Positions 45,060 to 59,639 of a DNA stretch of 64,000 nt are shown here, piece by piece. The stretch's first letter is position 1. The number at the start of each line of letters is the position of its first letter. A model generated the notes under the pieces. It was not told the DNA's origin. It ran no database searches and was given only the letters and a program-made list of their open reading frames with translations. Position numbers and translations under genes: made by a program. Origin of the DNA: Aphis gossypii (lineage: Eukaryota; Arthropoda; Insecta; Hemiptera; Aphididae); assembly GCF_020184175.1 (NCBI RefSeq), contig NC_065531.1, positions 74,804,604 through 74,868,603 on the forward strand. The letters are read 5' to 3'.

Positions 45060-48000
45060 TATTGAGATTTGCTATCGATCGATAACTTCGTGACTATAGT
45101 TCAACGACTATTTAGTATTATTGTCATTTATAGATCAATAAACGGGTGGGTCGACGTTTGATGAATAGTTTTGTCAACTCTACATGCAGCATACAATAGA
45201 TTCAAATTTCGTAAGCCTATATAAGCGTTATTAAAGTATTTAGTATATAGATATATCTAAGATAGGTAATAGTGTTAGATTAGGTCATTGATAAGATATT
45301 AATGACTCAATAGTGTACGTATATAAAGTGGATAAATATTACCAATTTGGTAAAGGAAAAAACTAAAACGATATTTTATTTGTTCGTGTTTGTTTGGATA
45401 TTTTGTGGCATATGTACATATAAATAATAAATACATATATATACCTATGTAGTATGTTTAACAAAATGGTTAATTGTATTGTAAAAATAGATATTCAGCT
45501 CTTATAGGTAATTAAATTATGATCTATTTAATACTTCGTCGTTAAATGTTTACTGTTTGGTATTGATTTTGTATAAATATATTAAATATATATATTTTTT
45601 TTAGAAAAAGTCATTGATTTTACAAACTGTGGTGTATTCAAGGTGTTTTATTAGAACGAAATTACACGAGTAACTCATTAGTTAATATAGATAAATATTT
45701 CAAGGCATTATTCAAATAGAAAATTGTAATGACATACGTTTCGTGGTGTTCAGTACTTTAAGTATTAACTATTAACTATGTAATATAAATTAAAATCAAT
45801 TATCAAATGTCCTTAATTTCCGTATACATTCACCTAAATCAATTAGATCAAAATTTTTGTATAATTATATAGGTTTGCAGACATATATTAATATATTATA
45901 TAATATACTACTATACTAGTAACTATATAGTTGTTAGTATACGAGAGGTTTCTTAATTACAGTTTTCTAGAACAATATTTTCTTATAAATATAGGTATAT
46001 GGTGTAATCCATTAAAAATAATTTTATAGGCAAGTCAATTTAAATATTTGAAAAATTTTTTTTTAATAGTTGAAAGCATATAACACTTATTTTTACAAAA
46101 AATAAATTTTTTCTACTTTTTTGGTGGTTTGTTATTAATGACGTATAATATTATAAATTTGACAATAAGAAGTAGAATATATTTTTAGAATATTTATGTA
46201 AAATATCAAAATACATATTGAATAAATAGTTATTATTTATTAACTTTTAAAGATTAGATGAGCGGAGTAAAATGACAAGGATAGTACTCCGCAAAAATCG
46301 GGAATAATAATATAATATTAGTACCTAGTTAAAATATTAGATTTTTTGTAAAATGTTTTAAAATTGTAAATTTACAACTATATAAATATATATTTTTTCA
46401 AATATATAAAAATTGACTTGGAAAGTAATATAGTCAGTTCAAATGAATATAGAACAATGAATGCAATAGTAAATAAATAAATAAAAATAAATCGTGTTAT
46501 AATATAATGGATTCACTACATCTCATGAGAATTATCAATGGATAAGTCTGACAATATTATAAAAATTGAATTTGTATCACGTTAATCAACATGTTAGCCA
46601 TGTGTATCCAATTCCATTAGTTTGATTGAAAACTATACATCTCGGTGGGTCTTAGACTTTTGAAAATAAGTACACGTTATCAATCTATGTGCTACAAACA
46701 TTCGTATTTCAATATTCAGTCTATGGTTTTTCGAAAGTTTCTTTTATTTTTAACAAACTTAGTCGTTTTATTAAATTTTAGTGTATACTGATAATATAAA
46801 TGTGTTAACTATGTATATCTACAAGCACGTGTTGTATTAATGTATTCTATAAACACCATAATGAATTTCAAAAAGACTAGTTTTTAAGTACTAATAGTTG
46901 ACTGCTTAGTGTTGACCAACCGTATTGTAGGTGAATTATTTTGTTCTTATAAAATATGAAAGTAAAGATAAATAATTACATATTATTCATGGAATTATAA
47001 TATAATTATAAGCAAGCTGTTCACGTTGACATTTTTGAAAATTATTGGACTGTTTATGGACAGTTAGCCATATTTTTATGGTGTTAAACAGTTAAACATG
47101 ACATATTATCGTACTCTACATAACATAATATTTTAATCATATCTATTTATTCAGGGGTTTAAGATTAATACATAATTTATAATACTGATATTGCCGATAT
47201 TGTGATGAACTAAAAAAAAGTATTTGGATTCGGTGAAACTCGCTGGCACATTAATGAATAACCTATACGAGTATTATACGATTGACTGCAGTTAAATTCA
47301 GTATATATAAATATATTCACATTGATAGTATATATCATGATTCTACCTAGTTGAAAAATATATTATATACGATGGCACTTATTCTTTGAATATTTTAATC
47401 GGTGGAACAGGTTTTATAATTTTTCTATCCAACACGTATCAATGTATCATTGCCCGTTGGCTATACGTAGATAACATACCTAATATATTAAATACATGGT
47501 GTGCCGTCTTATGGATTGCAGGCTGCATCACGACAACTGATTGAAAAATCTCAGCAACACTATGTTAATGGTGTATCACTAATGAGCGGTGAACACGATC
47601 ATAATAAACATTAAACATATACCTAAAATTATATTATATATAAATACATATATTTGATACTTTTCGGTTTCAACGAACATTTGGATACTGTGATAATATG
47701 TGGAATATTTTATCAACCAAATAAATCTCGAGAAAATAGATTTAATATTGTATGTATAATATATTAATTTAGTGTATGTATACTGCACGGATTAAACCAC
47801 GTGAATTAAAATAAAATCCAGTAATTACTTGTTGATTAGTCTAAATTCTCGTACTTCGTAGATCACTGTGTATTAGGTTAGATCAGGTATAATATTATGA
47901 TATAGATTTGGGCTTATTTAAACAACGAAGAGATTAAAAACATATCTTGTTCGTAGATTTACTATGCAGTCAATGAATTACTTAGGTACGTGTTTTTAGG

Positions 48001-48850
48001 TTTGTTTGATAATATGGATTTGTAGGATAAGCACATTATTTATTTTATTTTATATTGTTTGTTACGTAATTCAACAGTTAAAATAATTGACACTAATATT
48101 TTTCAGATTTTTCATAATTATTTTCAAAAATTATTTGACTATTTTCTTATTAGACACCTGAAATCTATTACCATAGTTGAGTTTTTTTGAAAAATTAAAT
48201 TTGGTTTGAGACGCGTATATTAGACGAATACGAGAAAAATACGGGTATAATGTATATAATATACTATGTAGGAACATTTTTTTTCTATTAAAATAATCTT
48301 GAAATATACGTGGACATTTTCTAGTAATTTGTCACTCAATTCATAAATTATTATAATATATACCAATATTAATTAATCGATAAATATATTTTGTAAGGAT
48401 GATGTACCAACGCTTACTTTTGAGTAGCAATTAAATCGTTTTTATGCTTTCAAAAGTCAAATCATTCTTGTTTAATATTAATTCGTGAATTTTTCGACGA
48501 TACGTCGTTGTTAGCGTTAGGGATTGATATATTGTATATAATATATTTATTAGAACAAAGTACCCTCGATAAAGATAAAAACTACCAAGTTTAATTCGTT
48601 CTGTAATTTTTCTTTTATACGAATAGGCATAATTATTCGATCTTTCAGATTTACACGGTAGGTAAAATATGTTTATTCACTGTGAGGTTAATGGGGATGT
48701 ATGGATTTAAATAGGAAAATGTGCTAGAATATGTACGTATAATATGGTAATTATATATATTAGTAGGTACCACGGATCTAAAGTAAAATAATCAGTATAA
48801 AAGTTAAATGAATTACCTACAATAATTGGGTTATTATCGTATTAACTGAA
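45060..48850. other. AT-rich sequence without recognised genes
   Basis: Short ORFs only, all in AT-rich sequence with no family resemblance. Confidence 0.65.
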
Positions 48851-49400
48851 AACGATGTGTGTGGTGTGTGCAATGATGATGTGCTACCGAAACATCATCA
48901 CCGTGTCATTAAGATAATAATTTTTTATTCGCCCGTCAATTTGTGACCGAACGATTAGTCTCACGAGGGAACCTTGGACATCGAGGTGGACATGTCTTGT
49001 CGGACTATAATGCAGTGTGTACTGTGCGCTGTCTATCATCAGTCGCATTGTTAGCGGGACGCGTATTGTGGTATAGCAGCAGCATCAGCTATATGGCGAA
49101 AAAATTCCGCCGAGTATAGTGCGTCGCTAGTACCTACACACGGGATCTGTCGATGCTGTTAAAATTATTATTCGGGGTCGAATGAGACGAGAGAGACGGA
49201 AAGCCCTGTAGGTCCGGATAGTCACCCATGGCGTGCGCGTGACTAATCGGAATGAACGTGACGTAATTATGTATAGAACATGTACGTTTATAATGTAGAA
49301 TGTTGTTATTATAGTGGTCAAGTACGGGGAGTAAGTTTTTGACGAGACATCGATGATCATGCCGACCGGCTGTCTATTGTTTGAATTTTCTTCGATCTGT
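48850..49400. promoter_or_regulatory. GC/CpG-rich island
   Basis: High CpG with TGCGCGTGAC, GGGACGCG and CGAGAGAGACGG blocks. The 77-codon minus ORF here (MIIDVSSKTYSPYL...) resembles nothing. Likely an alternative promoter or 5' exon. Confidence 0.3.
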
Positions 49401-52400
49401 GTTTATTTAATATAAATCCTCGTATTGTTGTATATTATTTTATAGTAGTACTATGTTGCTTACAATATACACCGTAGAGAAACATTTTTTTTTCCACTAA
49501 AAATAATTGTTTTTTATTTCTATTTTACTTGATCACGACAAAAGAGTTTGCTTATAGTTACTGTTTTTCATCACAATAGTTTTTTCTATGTAAAACAGTT
49601 TTTTTTTCATGGAAACCAGTCTTGTTAATTTAATTTACTGAGGCAGTATTATTTTCATTTATTTACGTTTAATAATATTGAACCGTATTTTTAAGAATTT
49701 AAAGTTTAGAGTTATATGAACAGTAAGAATTTCGAAAAAGTTTTTAAGAACTCCTTTATTAACCTTTAAATGATGGTATAAATAATAAATTAATTAGTGT
49801 TCAATATTCAATATTTATTTTGAGAATCAACGTTTTCAGTAAAATTATATTTTACTTCAGTACACACAACTATTTCAAATTAGTGAGGGTTGTAGTTTGA
49901 AAACTTTAAATTCTAATTTAACATACCTACTTAGTAACATAAGGAAACGGATAAAGGTTGAAATATATTGATTTAAAATTGAAATGTATTAAATGATTTT
50001 GTGAATGTTTTTCAATAAATAATTCCATGTAATATTTTTAAACTTTTAAAAATATAGCCACATAATTATATTATATACTTGTCATAATTATTGTAATATT
50101 ATGATTAATCGCTGTTAAAAATGTTACTTTTTTCTGGTTGATCTTAACATATAGATCTATGTATTATTATTAGTTATATAAAAATTTTTTTTTCGTTGCC
50201 GACGATGGTTTTGTGGTGAGTAGATGAACTTAGCAAAAATAATACACACGTTATAGTTTTAAACCTTGGCCGATATTCATAAGACGTGCGAAAATCATAA
50301 TACCCATGTATATGATTAAATATCATAATATTAGAGAAAACAATATACCTACTTTTTTTATTTAATTAAATTTTATTAAGATTATTTTTTTACACACCGA
50401 AGTACCTAATCGTGATACTAGTTTTAAATTAATATTAAGCTTCTTGATAGTTATGTTTTATTATAAAATATTTTAATTATTCTCCTAGTTAAAATGATAG
50501 TGAAATGGTACATATAACATGGTTGAGTTTATTATTTTTTTTATTTAATATCCGCCATATTAAACATTACAATTTGCTAATAGGAAATCACTGATCAAAT
50601 TATAGTTGTTGTAGTCTATAAGACCAATATGTTAATTATGTTCAACATAATGTGAGACATATGAGATACGTTCTCTAATAACTAATTTATTCAAATTCTG
50701 TTTTGAAAATTGTAAAATATACCGAGCTATGAACCATAATTTCAAAAACTTAGATCTTTCACAGGTCGTTAATTTTATCTCAGAAAATATTATATTTTAT
50801 AAATTTTAATTATTATTAACCTATAAGATAGGTAGTACATGTTTTTCTTATAAAAGTGATTAATAATTTTGTTTTAAATTATTTATTAATGTAATTTAAA
50901 TGTTATATATTATTTTTTATGTTAAACATTACTATCGTTTATCTAAGAAATAAAAATATATTATATTTTTATTGATCGTGGTTGGTTGTTGAGCACTAGG
51001 AATGTTTTTATTTCCTAGTTTTTCTTCCAATTACACTACTACATAAAAGTAGCTATGTGTGGTCGATTTTTAATAAGAGCTTGAATGCTGAAAACGTTTT
51101 TATACTCGAACATATTAATTTCATTTAAACGTTCTATTCGTGAATGTAGTCTTATACATATATTATTATACAGTCCTAAATATATTCTATATCGTACTTT
51201 GGTCGGTTTCAAAATATTATCATTTTTTTTTCAATATACCATTCAACCCATTGTGGTCGACAGAAACGTACGCCATTATAGAACAGAGATGTTTTTTCAC
51301 CAGTCCTAATGTGTTTTTTTTTATTCCCATCGCAATATTATTTTCTGATGGCATAATTTTTCTCTTTTATTAATGTACGGTATATATATATGTATATATA
51401 TTATTTTTGTCACAGCTGTTATTATAATATGTTTTGCACAATTTGGCGAGTTGAAAATATAACCTCGGAGTTTGGCAGTAAAAACGTACTGTTATGGTTG
51501 TGTAAAAAAAAAAAGAACAGAAAATAAAAAAAAACACAAGTATAGGTACTGAACGCGCGTATATAAGTCCGCATCAAACCGTAGCACATAATAATACACA
51601 TATACGTACTTGAGACTTGACTTGAGTAAAAGAAACAAAGAAAAAGAGTTTTGATCAAATATTTGTGCAGATATATCGTTAAAATTTCCGGACACGAATA
51701 CGTAGTTTGTGTTACGTTTTTCGCTTCATCGACGACTATAATACAACGAACCATTGGTTTACAATGATATATAATATCATATTATAGTTTCCTTCTAGTA
51801 TTTTTTTTCCACGTACTAGTGACTTATTACCCTTTAATCTATTAGGTACTATATGCAGTATATGCACACACACACACACACATACACATATAATATGAGC
51901 CGAGTGTGTGTGATATTTTTATTACTTGCAATAATATCATACGGATATAAAATAAAATAACTATTCCGAGTTTTGTCGAAATACGGCAATATATTAAATA
52001 TATATTTCGGTCCAATTTATTTTTCACAACACAGTTTTTTTCTTTATTCATTTGTGAAATATTTCTTTGTTTATTCTCCGTCGCAATCGCTGGTCACAGA
52101 ATTCGTTGTTATTTTTTATTTTTTATTTTATAATTAGTTTATTTTTTAAATCTCATCCAATTTACTCCATGTTTCATAATTAATATCAATCATCTCGTAT
52201 ATTGCTTTAAACTATTTTTTATAGAATGAATATAATTTATTATACTCAGTTTTTGTAATTTTGTTAACTCTAAACTATATAAAGTCAAACATGTTAATAT
52301 TAACTAATATAATTTTTATAGAATGTATTATAAAGGTTAAAAAATTTAGAAACTACTCTTACAATTTTTAGTTTAATTACATCAACAATAAAAAAATATC

Positions 52401-52430
52401 ATCGGCTTTACAATTTATTTATAGTAAAAA
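49400..52430. other. AT-rich sequence with CA microsatellite
   Basis: No supported gene. A (CA)n microsatellite lies at about 51864-51882. Several overlapping ORFs at 51085-51754 look like chance. Confidence 0.6.
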
Positions 52431-52624
52431 ATAGGTAGTTTATATTAATAAAAAAGTTTTAATCGCTACAAGATACTCCTTCAATAGCACAAAAAAGTAT
52501 TTAAGTATTTAAAAAACCGATGTTTAGGTGGGTATATATTTAAATATTACAAAAATCTGAATTGTGAATATATATTTTGTTATTAAAAAAATAATGGAAT
52601 TAGCACTCTTGGGTGAATCACTGG
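52430..52624. mobile_element. Truncated copy of the ~750-bp TIR element (right end)
   Basis: Ends TTAGCACTCTTGGGTGAATCACTGG, the family's right-terminal pattern, and contains TTTTAATCGCTACAAGATAC, also found in the copy at 15736-16465. The left part is missing. Confidence 0.5.
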
Positions 52625-52846
52625 TATGACGCAACAAGGACACGGTCATTATGAAAAAAAGTAATTCGAGCGTTTCAAACAAATTCGATCGAATGATTTA
52701 CAGGTTACTACGTATATAGATGGATGAATTATAATAATTACGAATATAATATGCATTGGGTAGGTACAATGGTTGCATTGTTTTTACCTCCTCAAACTTT
52801 AGATAAGTACATCAATTTTATTTAATGAAAATTGAATTGAGAAAAA

Positions 52847-53582
52847 TTGATTCACTAAGCATGCTCGCTCTCATTTTTTATTTAATAATGAAACCAACCG
52901 AATTCTGATTTTGTAAATCTTAAGTATATTTAATAATCGTATTTTTAATTATTTAGATTTTTATACCACTTAAAGAGTGTCATCTTGCTTTGATATAAAC
53001 TTGTTTTTATCCAAGAGAACTAACTTTTTTACTTAAATTGTTGAAAATATTGATTTATCTAAATAAAAAAATCTAACAAGTAATTTTTTAGTTATTAAAA
53101 TGTATATACTAAAGATAATATTTCTAAAAATCAGTTTTATAAAATTTATAGTATGAATTTAATATTTAGTATTGTTCTATATTCATAGGTACTATCGTAC
53201 AATTCTTACATATTATGAAATTGTGATAAAATAAAATAATTTATAGGTACTATAATATTAAAATCATCATAAATCTTATATAATCTAATCTTGTTATTAT
53301 ACCGACTAATATGTTCAGTTTAATAACTTATAACTTATGAGTTATAAGCTTACTCGTTAGAATTTTGATTCAAACTCACCAATACTTTTTAAAAGATTAT
53401 CTCTTAAACAATTTACGGTAAAAATGAAATTCTTGTTTGATGAAAAAATTTTATCACTATAGAATAGTTCTTAAACTGTATAAAGTTCTAAGAATTTTAA
53501 AATATGGTTCTTGTACACATATAAATTCTTAACATCAGAATTTAAAAAAAAATTAGAGTTGAGCGTGCTTGGTGTATCACAA
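52847..53582. mobile_element. ~740-bp non-autonomous TIR element
   Basis: Left end TTGATTCACTAAGCATGCTCGCTC; right end GAGCGTGCTTGGTGTATCAC is its inverse with mismatches. Shares ACTTAAAGAGTGTC at the same offset with the copy at 58850. No coding capacity. Confidence 0.65.
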
Positions 53583-56500
53583 AGTATTTATTTGCTTTCG
53601 TATAAATTATATACACTTATATTTTAGTTTATTTGGGGATGAAAAACAATTATTAAAAACATACACTTTTTTATTGTCGTTGAATGGAAATAAATATGGG
53701 AAATAATCATGTATAATACGATCATAATATATCTATCATAATTGTAGTCTGTTTACTGTATAGTGTATACATAGTACATACTATATCATGTTTACGTGTA
53801 ATGTGCATAAATGTATAATATTATGCATAATATGTTGTGTTATACGAACTGGCTGTCTAGTGTCTATTGTTAAACATTATATTTACGAATTCTTCTCATT
53901 ATCGCAAGTGTATTATTATTTTTATTATTTACTTATGCAACTGCGGCTGTCTGAAATAACTATAAGTTATAGCACAATACTTGTAATCATATCACAAGGG
54001 TCAGTGGATGACAATATATTTTTAAATTTAAATATTTTTACAAGTTATAAGTATTTCCAATTTAGTTCGCGTTGCGGTCCCTTGATGTTTTCGGTTCATT
54101 TAATCATGATAAATCGTTTTAGCGAAATAAAAAAAAACCACAAACATTTGGAAATCTCATAATTTTTTTATATTCCACTTGTAACGTTCGCGTTTAAGTG
54201 GACATTAATTCATTAGTCATTTATGGTCGGTCTGTATACTGAAGTGATCATTAGTCATTTTTTTGAATACCACTGTTATTATTTATTATCACGCATGTAA
54301 AAATTCAGGTAATACACCTACTAATACATTACATTTTAGTTTTTAATTTGACAAAATATACATAATATATAATATTATAGAAGAGTATTTTTTCAACACA
54401 AAATGCGTTTGTTTACTATAAGCGTATTCAGTGTAATAAGTTTTGTGGTATATTGAAAAAAGAAAGAACTAAATGAAAATAATTCTTTCAGTAAAATAAA
54501 AATATGATATAATAATTTAAGTAAATCGATGTCCCAAAAAATGGTTTCAATGTATACGAGAAGAATGGAAAATTAGTCCACACGCGATAGCTTGTCGTTT
54601 ATAACATATAAAGGTAGGTAATAATATTATATACTTATAATGCTTTAATGTCGTTAGACTGTTTTATTTTTAAAACAGTGTAGATATTTATTTTATAGTT
54701 ACACTTTACTTTATAAAGCACTTCGGCTGGCAGAGGTGTATAATATTTTCATTTTCGTAAAATGTTTAAACATCCATATACTAAAATGTTTAATAAGGGA
54801 CCAAACAGTATTATTAATATAAGCTAGTGTTTGCTGTGGTCCTGATTCTTGATCAGCATTTGCATTATGCATCACTGCGTAGCTCGACTCAAAAGATTTC
54901 CTAAAAAATAATTTCCGGGCCTAAAAACGCTTAGCACGTTGTCGTTACTTATTGGATATATTAATATTATAATAATATTATTGAATACTCGTAACTAGAT
55001 TAGATATTTGTTATCACTGTACTCGTCACATCACCAAGTCGTATCTTATGCATTCCATGTCTTGTATTTTTTTGTTTACTACTGTGATTACCTATATAAT
55101 TAGAAATTTAGTATTGACTTGACAGTAATAATATCTAAAATATTATATATTTTTATATCTTTGTCGTGCGCTTTAGAACAAGGAAAATCTAATTGCGGTT
55201 TTCCGTATAATGACTAATAAATAATTTGCTGTAGATTTATATTACGTCACATAGTGGGAATGGTTATTTACTCTGAGTCATATTATTATTAAATAAATAT
55301 CATGTCCATGTAGTTTAGATAAATTAATAATAGTACATGACTTTGAAAATCGAATTCGAACAATTTATATTATGTTATAATTATTAGTTAAGAAAATGCA
55401 TGATTAAAAAGTACATAGGTACATAATTATATACATATTATATTTTATTATAATTTTTTGATGACGAAAAAAATAAAAAAATAATATGTTTATTATTTTT
55501 ACAAGAAGGTTTACAATAAGTTTTGTGCTGTCTAAAAATCTTAAATAATGATTTGCTTAAAAATGAATATACATGTTTACTTATCAATCAAGCAATTAAA
55601 AAAAAAAATAAAAATATATTAAGTATTAAAGGTACAATACATGAATGAATTCATTACTTTATACACTTGTTCATATTTTGTTTCACTTTAATTATAAATA
55701 ACAATATTACGTATTATACTTGAATTAGCGAAATAATGAAAGTTCCTTAAATACATTAGGTATAATATTATATTACGATATGATAGTAAAATAATTTCGC
55801 ATTGAATTGTTTAATAAACGGTAATAACAACAATGTGATTTGATATTCATTATACTGTTCTCTATATTGGTAAGATCTAGGTATACATATATCTATCCCA
55901 ATTTAACTTAATTAGTTCTCGAAGAATCGCTGTTTTAGACCTGTTGATGTTTAATACTTAATCGATGATTATAATAATCATAATTATTATACATAAGTAT
56001 ATACATATTTTATAATAAAAACTATTACTTATTTATAAAAAAATACACAAATTATTTTGATTGATATCACGCAATTTTGTGTTATAAATTGCCTAATTTT
56101 TTTGCGCTCGTTTTAATGAACATGTGAGATTATTAAAAGTTATACAATTTTAAGTATAATATACCAATATCATAATATCGCCCAATCGGCAAGTGTATTA
56201 GAATTATACGAAATCATTTTTAATCACCACGATTTTGGCATGGAGGAAATGCATATCCAATATTTAAAAAAAAATATTTCCCTTTAAGAAAAATAGATAA
56301 ATATTTCCCGTTTATGGTCATATATTTATATGCATGTAAAAGTGACAAAATATAAAAATTAACATTGTGCTGTCTGTGACATGATTACTTGACATATTAT
56401 ATAAATGTCGAGTATAATATAAAACGTGTACCGAATATGTATTATACTTGTATTCGCGTTGTGTACACATTTTACAATCCCATTACCAGTAACTTCTACA

Positions 56501-57850
56501 CTATTATAGTGTATCCCCTGAACCAAACCCTGCAGTGTGATTTTCCACGAAAAATAGTTGATAAAATGTAATGTATACTTACATTCAATTTGAGATGTCA
56601 AATATTTGAATAATAATATTATATGTAATTACTAATTTGTATTCTAGTTTCGAAACTTACAGTCATCTCATTTGTATGTCCACGAAGGAATTCGTACAAA
56701 TCCACTTTATTTTTTTTTTCAATGAATGCCTTTATACCAGCTAGTATGTATGGTATTTACATTCAACCGTTTTTCTGTCGTTGCATAATTGTATATGTTT
56801 TTAAACATTAATCTTGTATGTATAAAAATGAAAAAAGAGACGAAGGTCCCTTACTTAACCAAACATTGCGATTAAAATATTTAGCAGAAAGGTACACTAT
56901 ATAGTACACAATTTAATTTTCGGGTACTCTAGAAAATCTTACTTTATAACTTCCACATAAAATATGTATTGTACATGCGTTTCGAATGGTTTATTTTGGC
57001 ATATTATACATGTTTAGTTAGATGTATTTGAGAAGTGCATTAATAATGAATTAAATAGTTTTGATTGTTATAATAAATATCCAGAAGTCAACATTAACTG
57101 GAATTAAACGAAGATGATAAAATTTAGCAGCCATTTAAACACAAACTATATCCTCGCACTAGTACCTATACTGTAATACCTGTATAATATGAATTAATAT
57201 CATCGGACCAATTACAAAAATTAATCATGAAATATGTATAGTCTGTAATGATAGTATCGTTTTATTATTAAAGTGCAGGGAAACTTACACATTATATGAA
57301 GTCTCATGGGCAATAAAAATAAATTCTTTTAACAGAGAAAATCGTTTAATAGAATTACACATAATTTGTCTTAATTTGGTTATAATAAGTCTCAACAATA
57401 TTTCATCCGAATGGAAGTTGATTGTGTCGTATAACCTGAATAAAATAAGATTACTAGTACCTATTATACGAAATTCAACAACTTTCTGTTTTTTCAAAAA
57501 ATATTTTCGTTATCAAAACCAACACATTAAACGGCTGTCTTGGCTATCCCTATAAAAGGGATGTATTAGTAGAGTCCAGATTTTAAAACTATTATATTAC
57601 TTAAAGCTAACTGATAATTTCATATTGTGTACATACTACATTGATCACCAGCATTAGATTGAAATGTGTTTACGATTTACGTCGAAAATGTATCTAGTGT
57701 GGGGTATCAAACTATCATGCGACTCGTTATGATTTCCCTGTTACATTTTGTATATTGATACCGTACAATAGTTATTATACTTCAACATACATAATAATAT
57801 ATAGTTAGTACACCAGATTTTATTATTTTCCGTTTTTCGATTATAAAATT
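53583..57850. other. AT-rich sequence without recognised genes
   Basis: The longest open frame (53788-54162, 124 codons, starting with ATG) has no family resemblance and is surrounded by sequence of the same composition; I do not call it a gene. Confidence 0.6.
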
Positions 57851-58800
57851 GCGTTGTCATCAATATGCACCGGCGAAGAACTCACCATCTTGCGATGGCT
57901 GGTTATTGCTCTCACGGACGCGTTTCTCTATACATGCATAATAATATTACGTATTATTCATAATATTTACAATCCGTCGAGCTGAACATACCTACATAAC
58001 AAGGCACCCGTACAATTTATATTATAATATAGGTACGTTATATTTATTATATAATTTATATTATTATAAATTATGATTTTATGTTACGTATAAAGAGTCA
58101 TACAAACACTGACATATGACGTTCGAGTGTTTAAAAACTCATATTATATCCCCTCGAAAAAACTGCAAAACAGACGATGGCGCATTATTCAGACTAAAAC
58201 CGCCGTAACGTTCAGCAGGGTTCGTTGGTTCGGTATACTGGCAGACCTAGGGGTTTTATACTTTATATGTCGCAGAGACGAAATTTTTGACGGGACGTGC
58301 GTGAGAATAATAATATGCACGTCGGCGTAGCGGTGTAGTTAAATAGGTGTGTTTATTTTACTATTTTTTTTTTTTTTACATACGAGGAATAAAACCGTAG
58401 AAAAAAGAAACGAAAAGAAACGTTTCGCAATAGCCGTCGACGCACATTCCCATATCGCTGCAGTAATGTTGTGTTATTATCGCCGCGTTTGTGTGTGTTC
58501 GAGCTAAATGACGCGCGTGCTCGTGTGCGTGTGTGTGTGTACTGTAGTATAGTCTTGCGGAAAAAAGAGAATAGTAAAAAAAAAAACCAAAGGTACGCAT
58601 AGCATTAATAATAAGTACGCGTACGACGCGGCTGCGGGGAAACCTGCAACACCGCCGCCTCAGCAGCAGTCGCAGAGTTGTCCGGAGGAGGTGCAATTAA
58701 CGTGGTCCGGGTCCCATGACCGTGGCACATATTGTCGGCCCATGTACGACTACGACAGTGACTATGTATGCGCAATAATTATCTCCGTAGTAATATATAT
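57850..58800. promoter_or_regulatory. GC/CpG-rich island with coding-like stretch
   Basis: CpG-rich from 57860 with a denser block at 58420-58770, including a GT microsatellite near 58525. On the plus strand a frame at 58597-58769 reads PATPPPQQQSQSCPEEV and SGSHDRGTYCRPMYDYDS, then meets a donor-like TAT|GTATGC. Other frames are also open here, so coding is unproven. Confidence 0.3.
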
Positions 58801-58849
58801 ACACGTAGGTATGCATATACTGCGGTTGGCAGAAGTTTTTACTATATAC

Positions 58850-59625
58850 AGGTTGATTCACAAAACATGTTCGCTCTCTTTTTCTTCTCTATTAATACAG
58901 TTATTTGAAATCTGATTTTTTGACGTTTTTAAATATACTTAAGGGCCGTATTTTTAAATCCTAATATATTTTTTTCGTACTACTTAAAGAGTGTCCCCGG
59001 AGATACAAACTTCTATTTTTCAAACGAGAATCCCCCTTTATACAGTGAATTAGTTGGTACATAATTTTTCTGAAAATTTTGACACAGATAATAATTAAAG
59101 TTCAAAAAATGAGTTTTTGAATTATATAAAATTGTGTACTAAGAATAATAGATCCATGATGATGGGTTTGGAAAAAATGGGGCCTTGATGGTGTGTTAAA
59201 AAATTTAATATAATATTAATATAATATCAACATTCATGATTTATAAAAATAGTTGATGTATAATAAATACAAGATATAATATTAAATATAATATGATTAT
59301 ACAAACATTTTAATAACTGAATAACTACTTTTTCGAATTCTGAATAAATTAGACTCATGAAAATTCTCAAAAAAATTATCTCTTATATAATTTACAGTAA
59401 AAAGAAGGGTTCTAATTTTAAAAATATAAATTTGTATCGCCATAGGAACTATAAAAAATATGGAATATTATTAATATTAAGCAGTACAAAAACTTTTAAG
59501 AATTTGAAAATATATGGTTTTTAAGTAAATACGAGTATTTTTAAAAATTTTAAAAATCAAAATTTGAATAAACTCATTATAAAATGAAAAAAAAAATTAG
59601 CCAGCATGCTTAACAAATCATCCCG
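58850..59625. mobile_element. ~775-bp non-autonomous TIR element
   Basis: Left end GGTTGATTCACAAAACATGT followed by TCGCT; right end AGCCAGCATGCTTAACAAATC then ATCCC is its imperfect inverse. It contains the family blocks ACTTAAAGAGTGTC and AAGAATTTGAAAATAT. Confidence 0.65.
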
Positions 59626-59639
59626 TATATATAAGTACA

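Noticed and set aside
51085..52051. Cluster of overlapping ORFs of 67-110 codons
   Set aside because: Low-complexity hydrophobic products, mutually overlapping, including a frame through the CA microsatellite.
53788..54162. 124-codon plus ORF starting with ATG
   Set aside because: The longest frame in the desert, but no family resemblance, no splice context and the same composition as its flanks.
58376..58696. 106-codon minus ORF
   Set aside because: Runs through GT/CA repeats and GC-rich promoter-like sequence; HAHEHAR-type residues come from the microsatellite.
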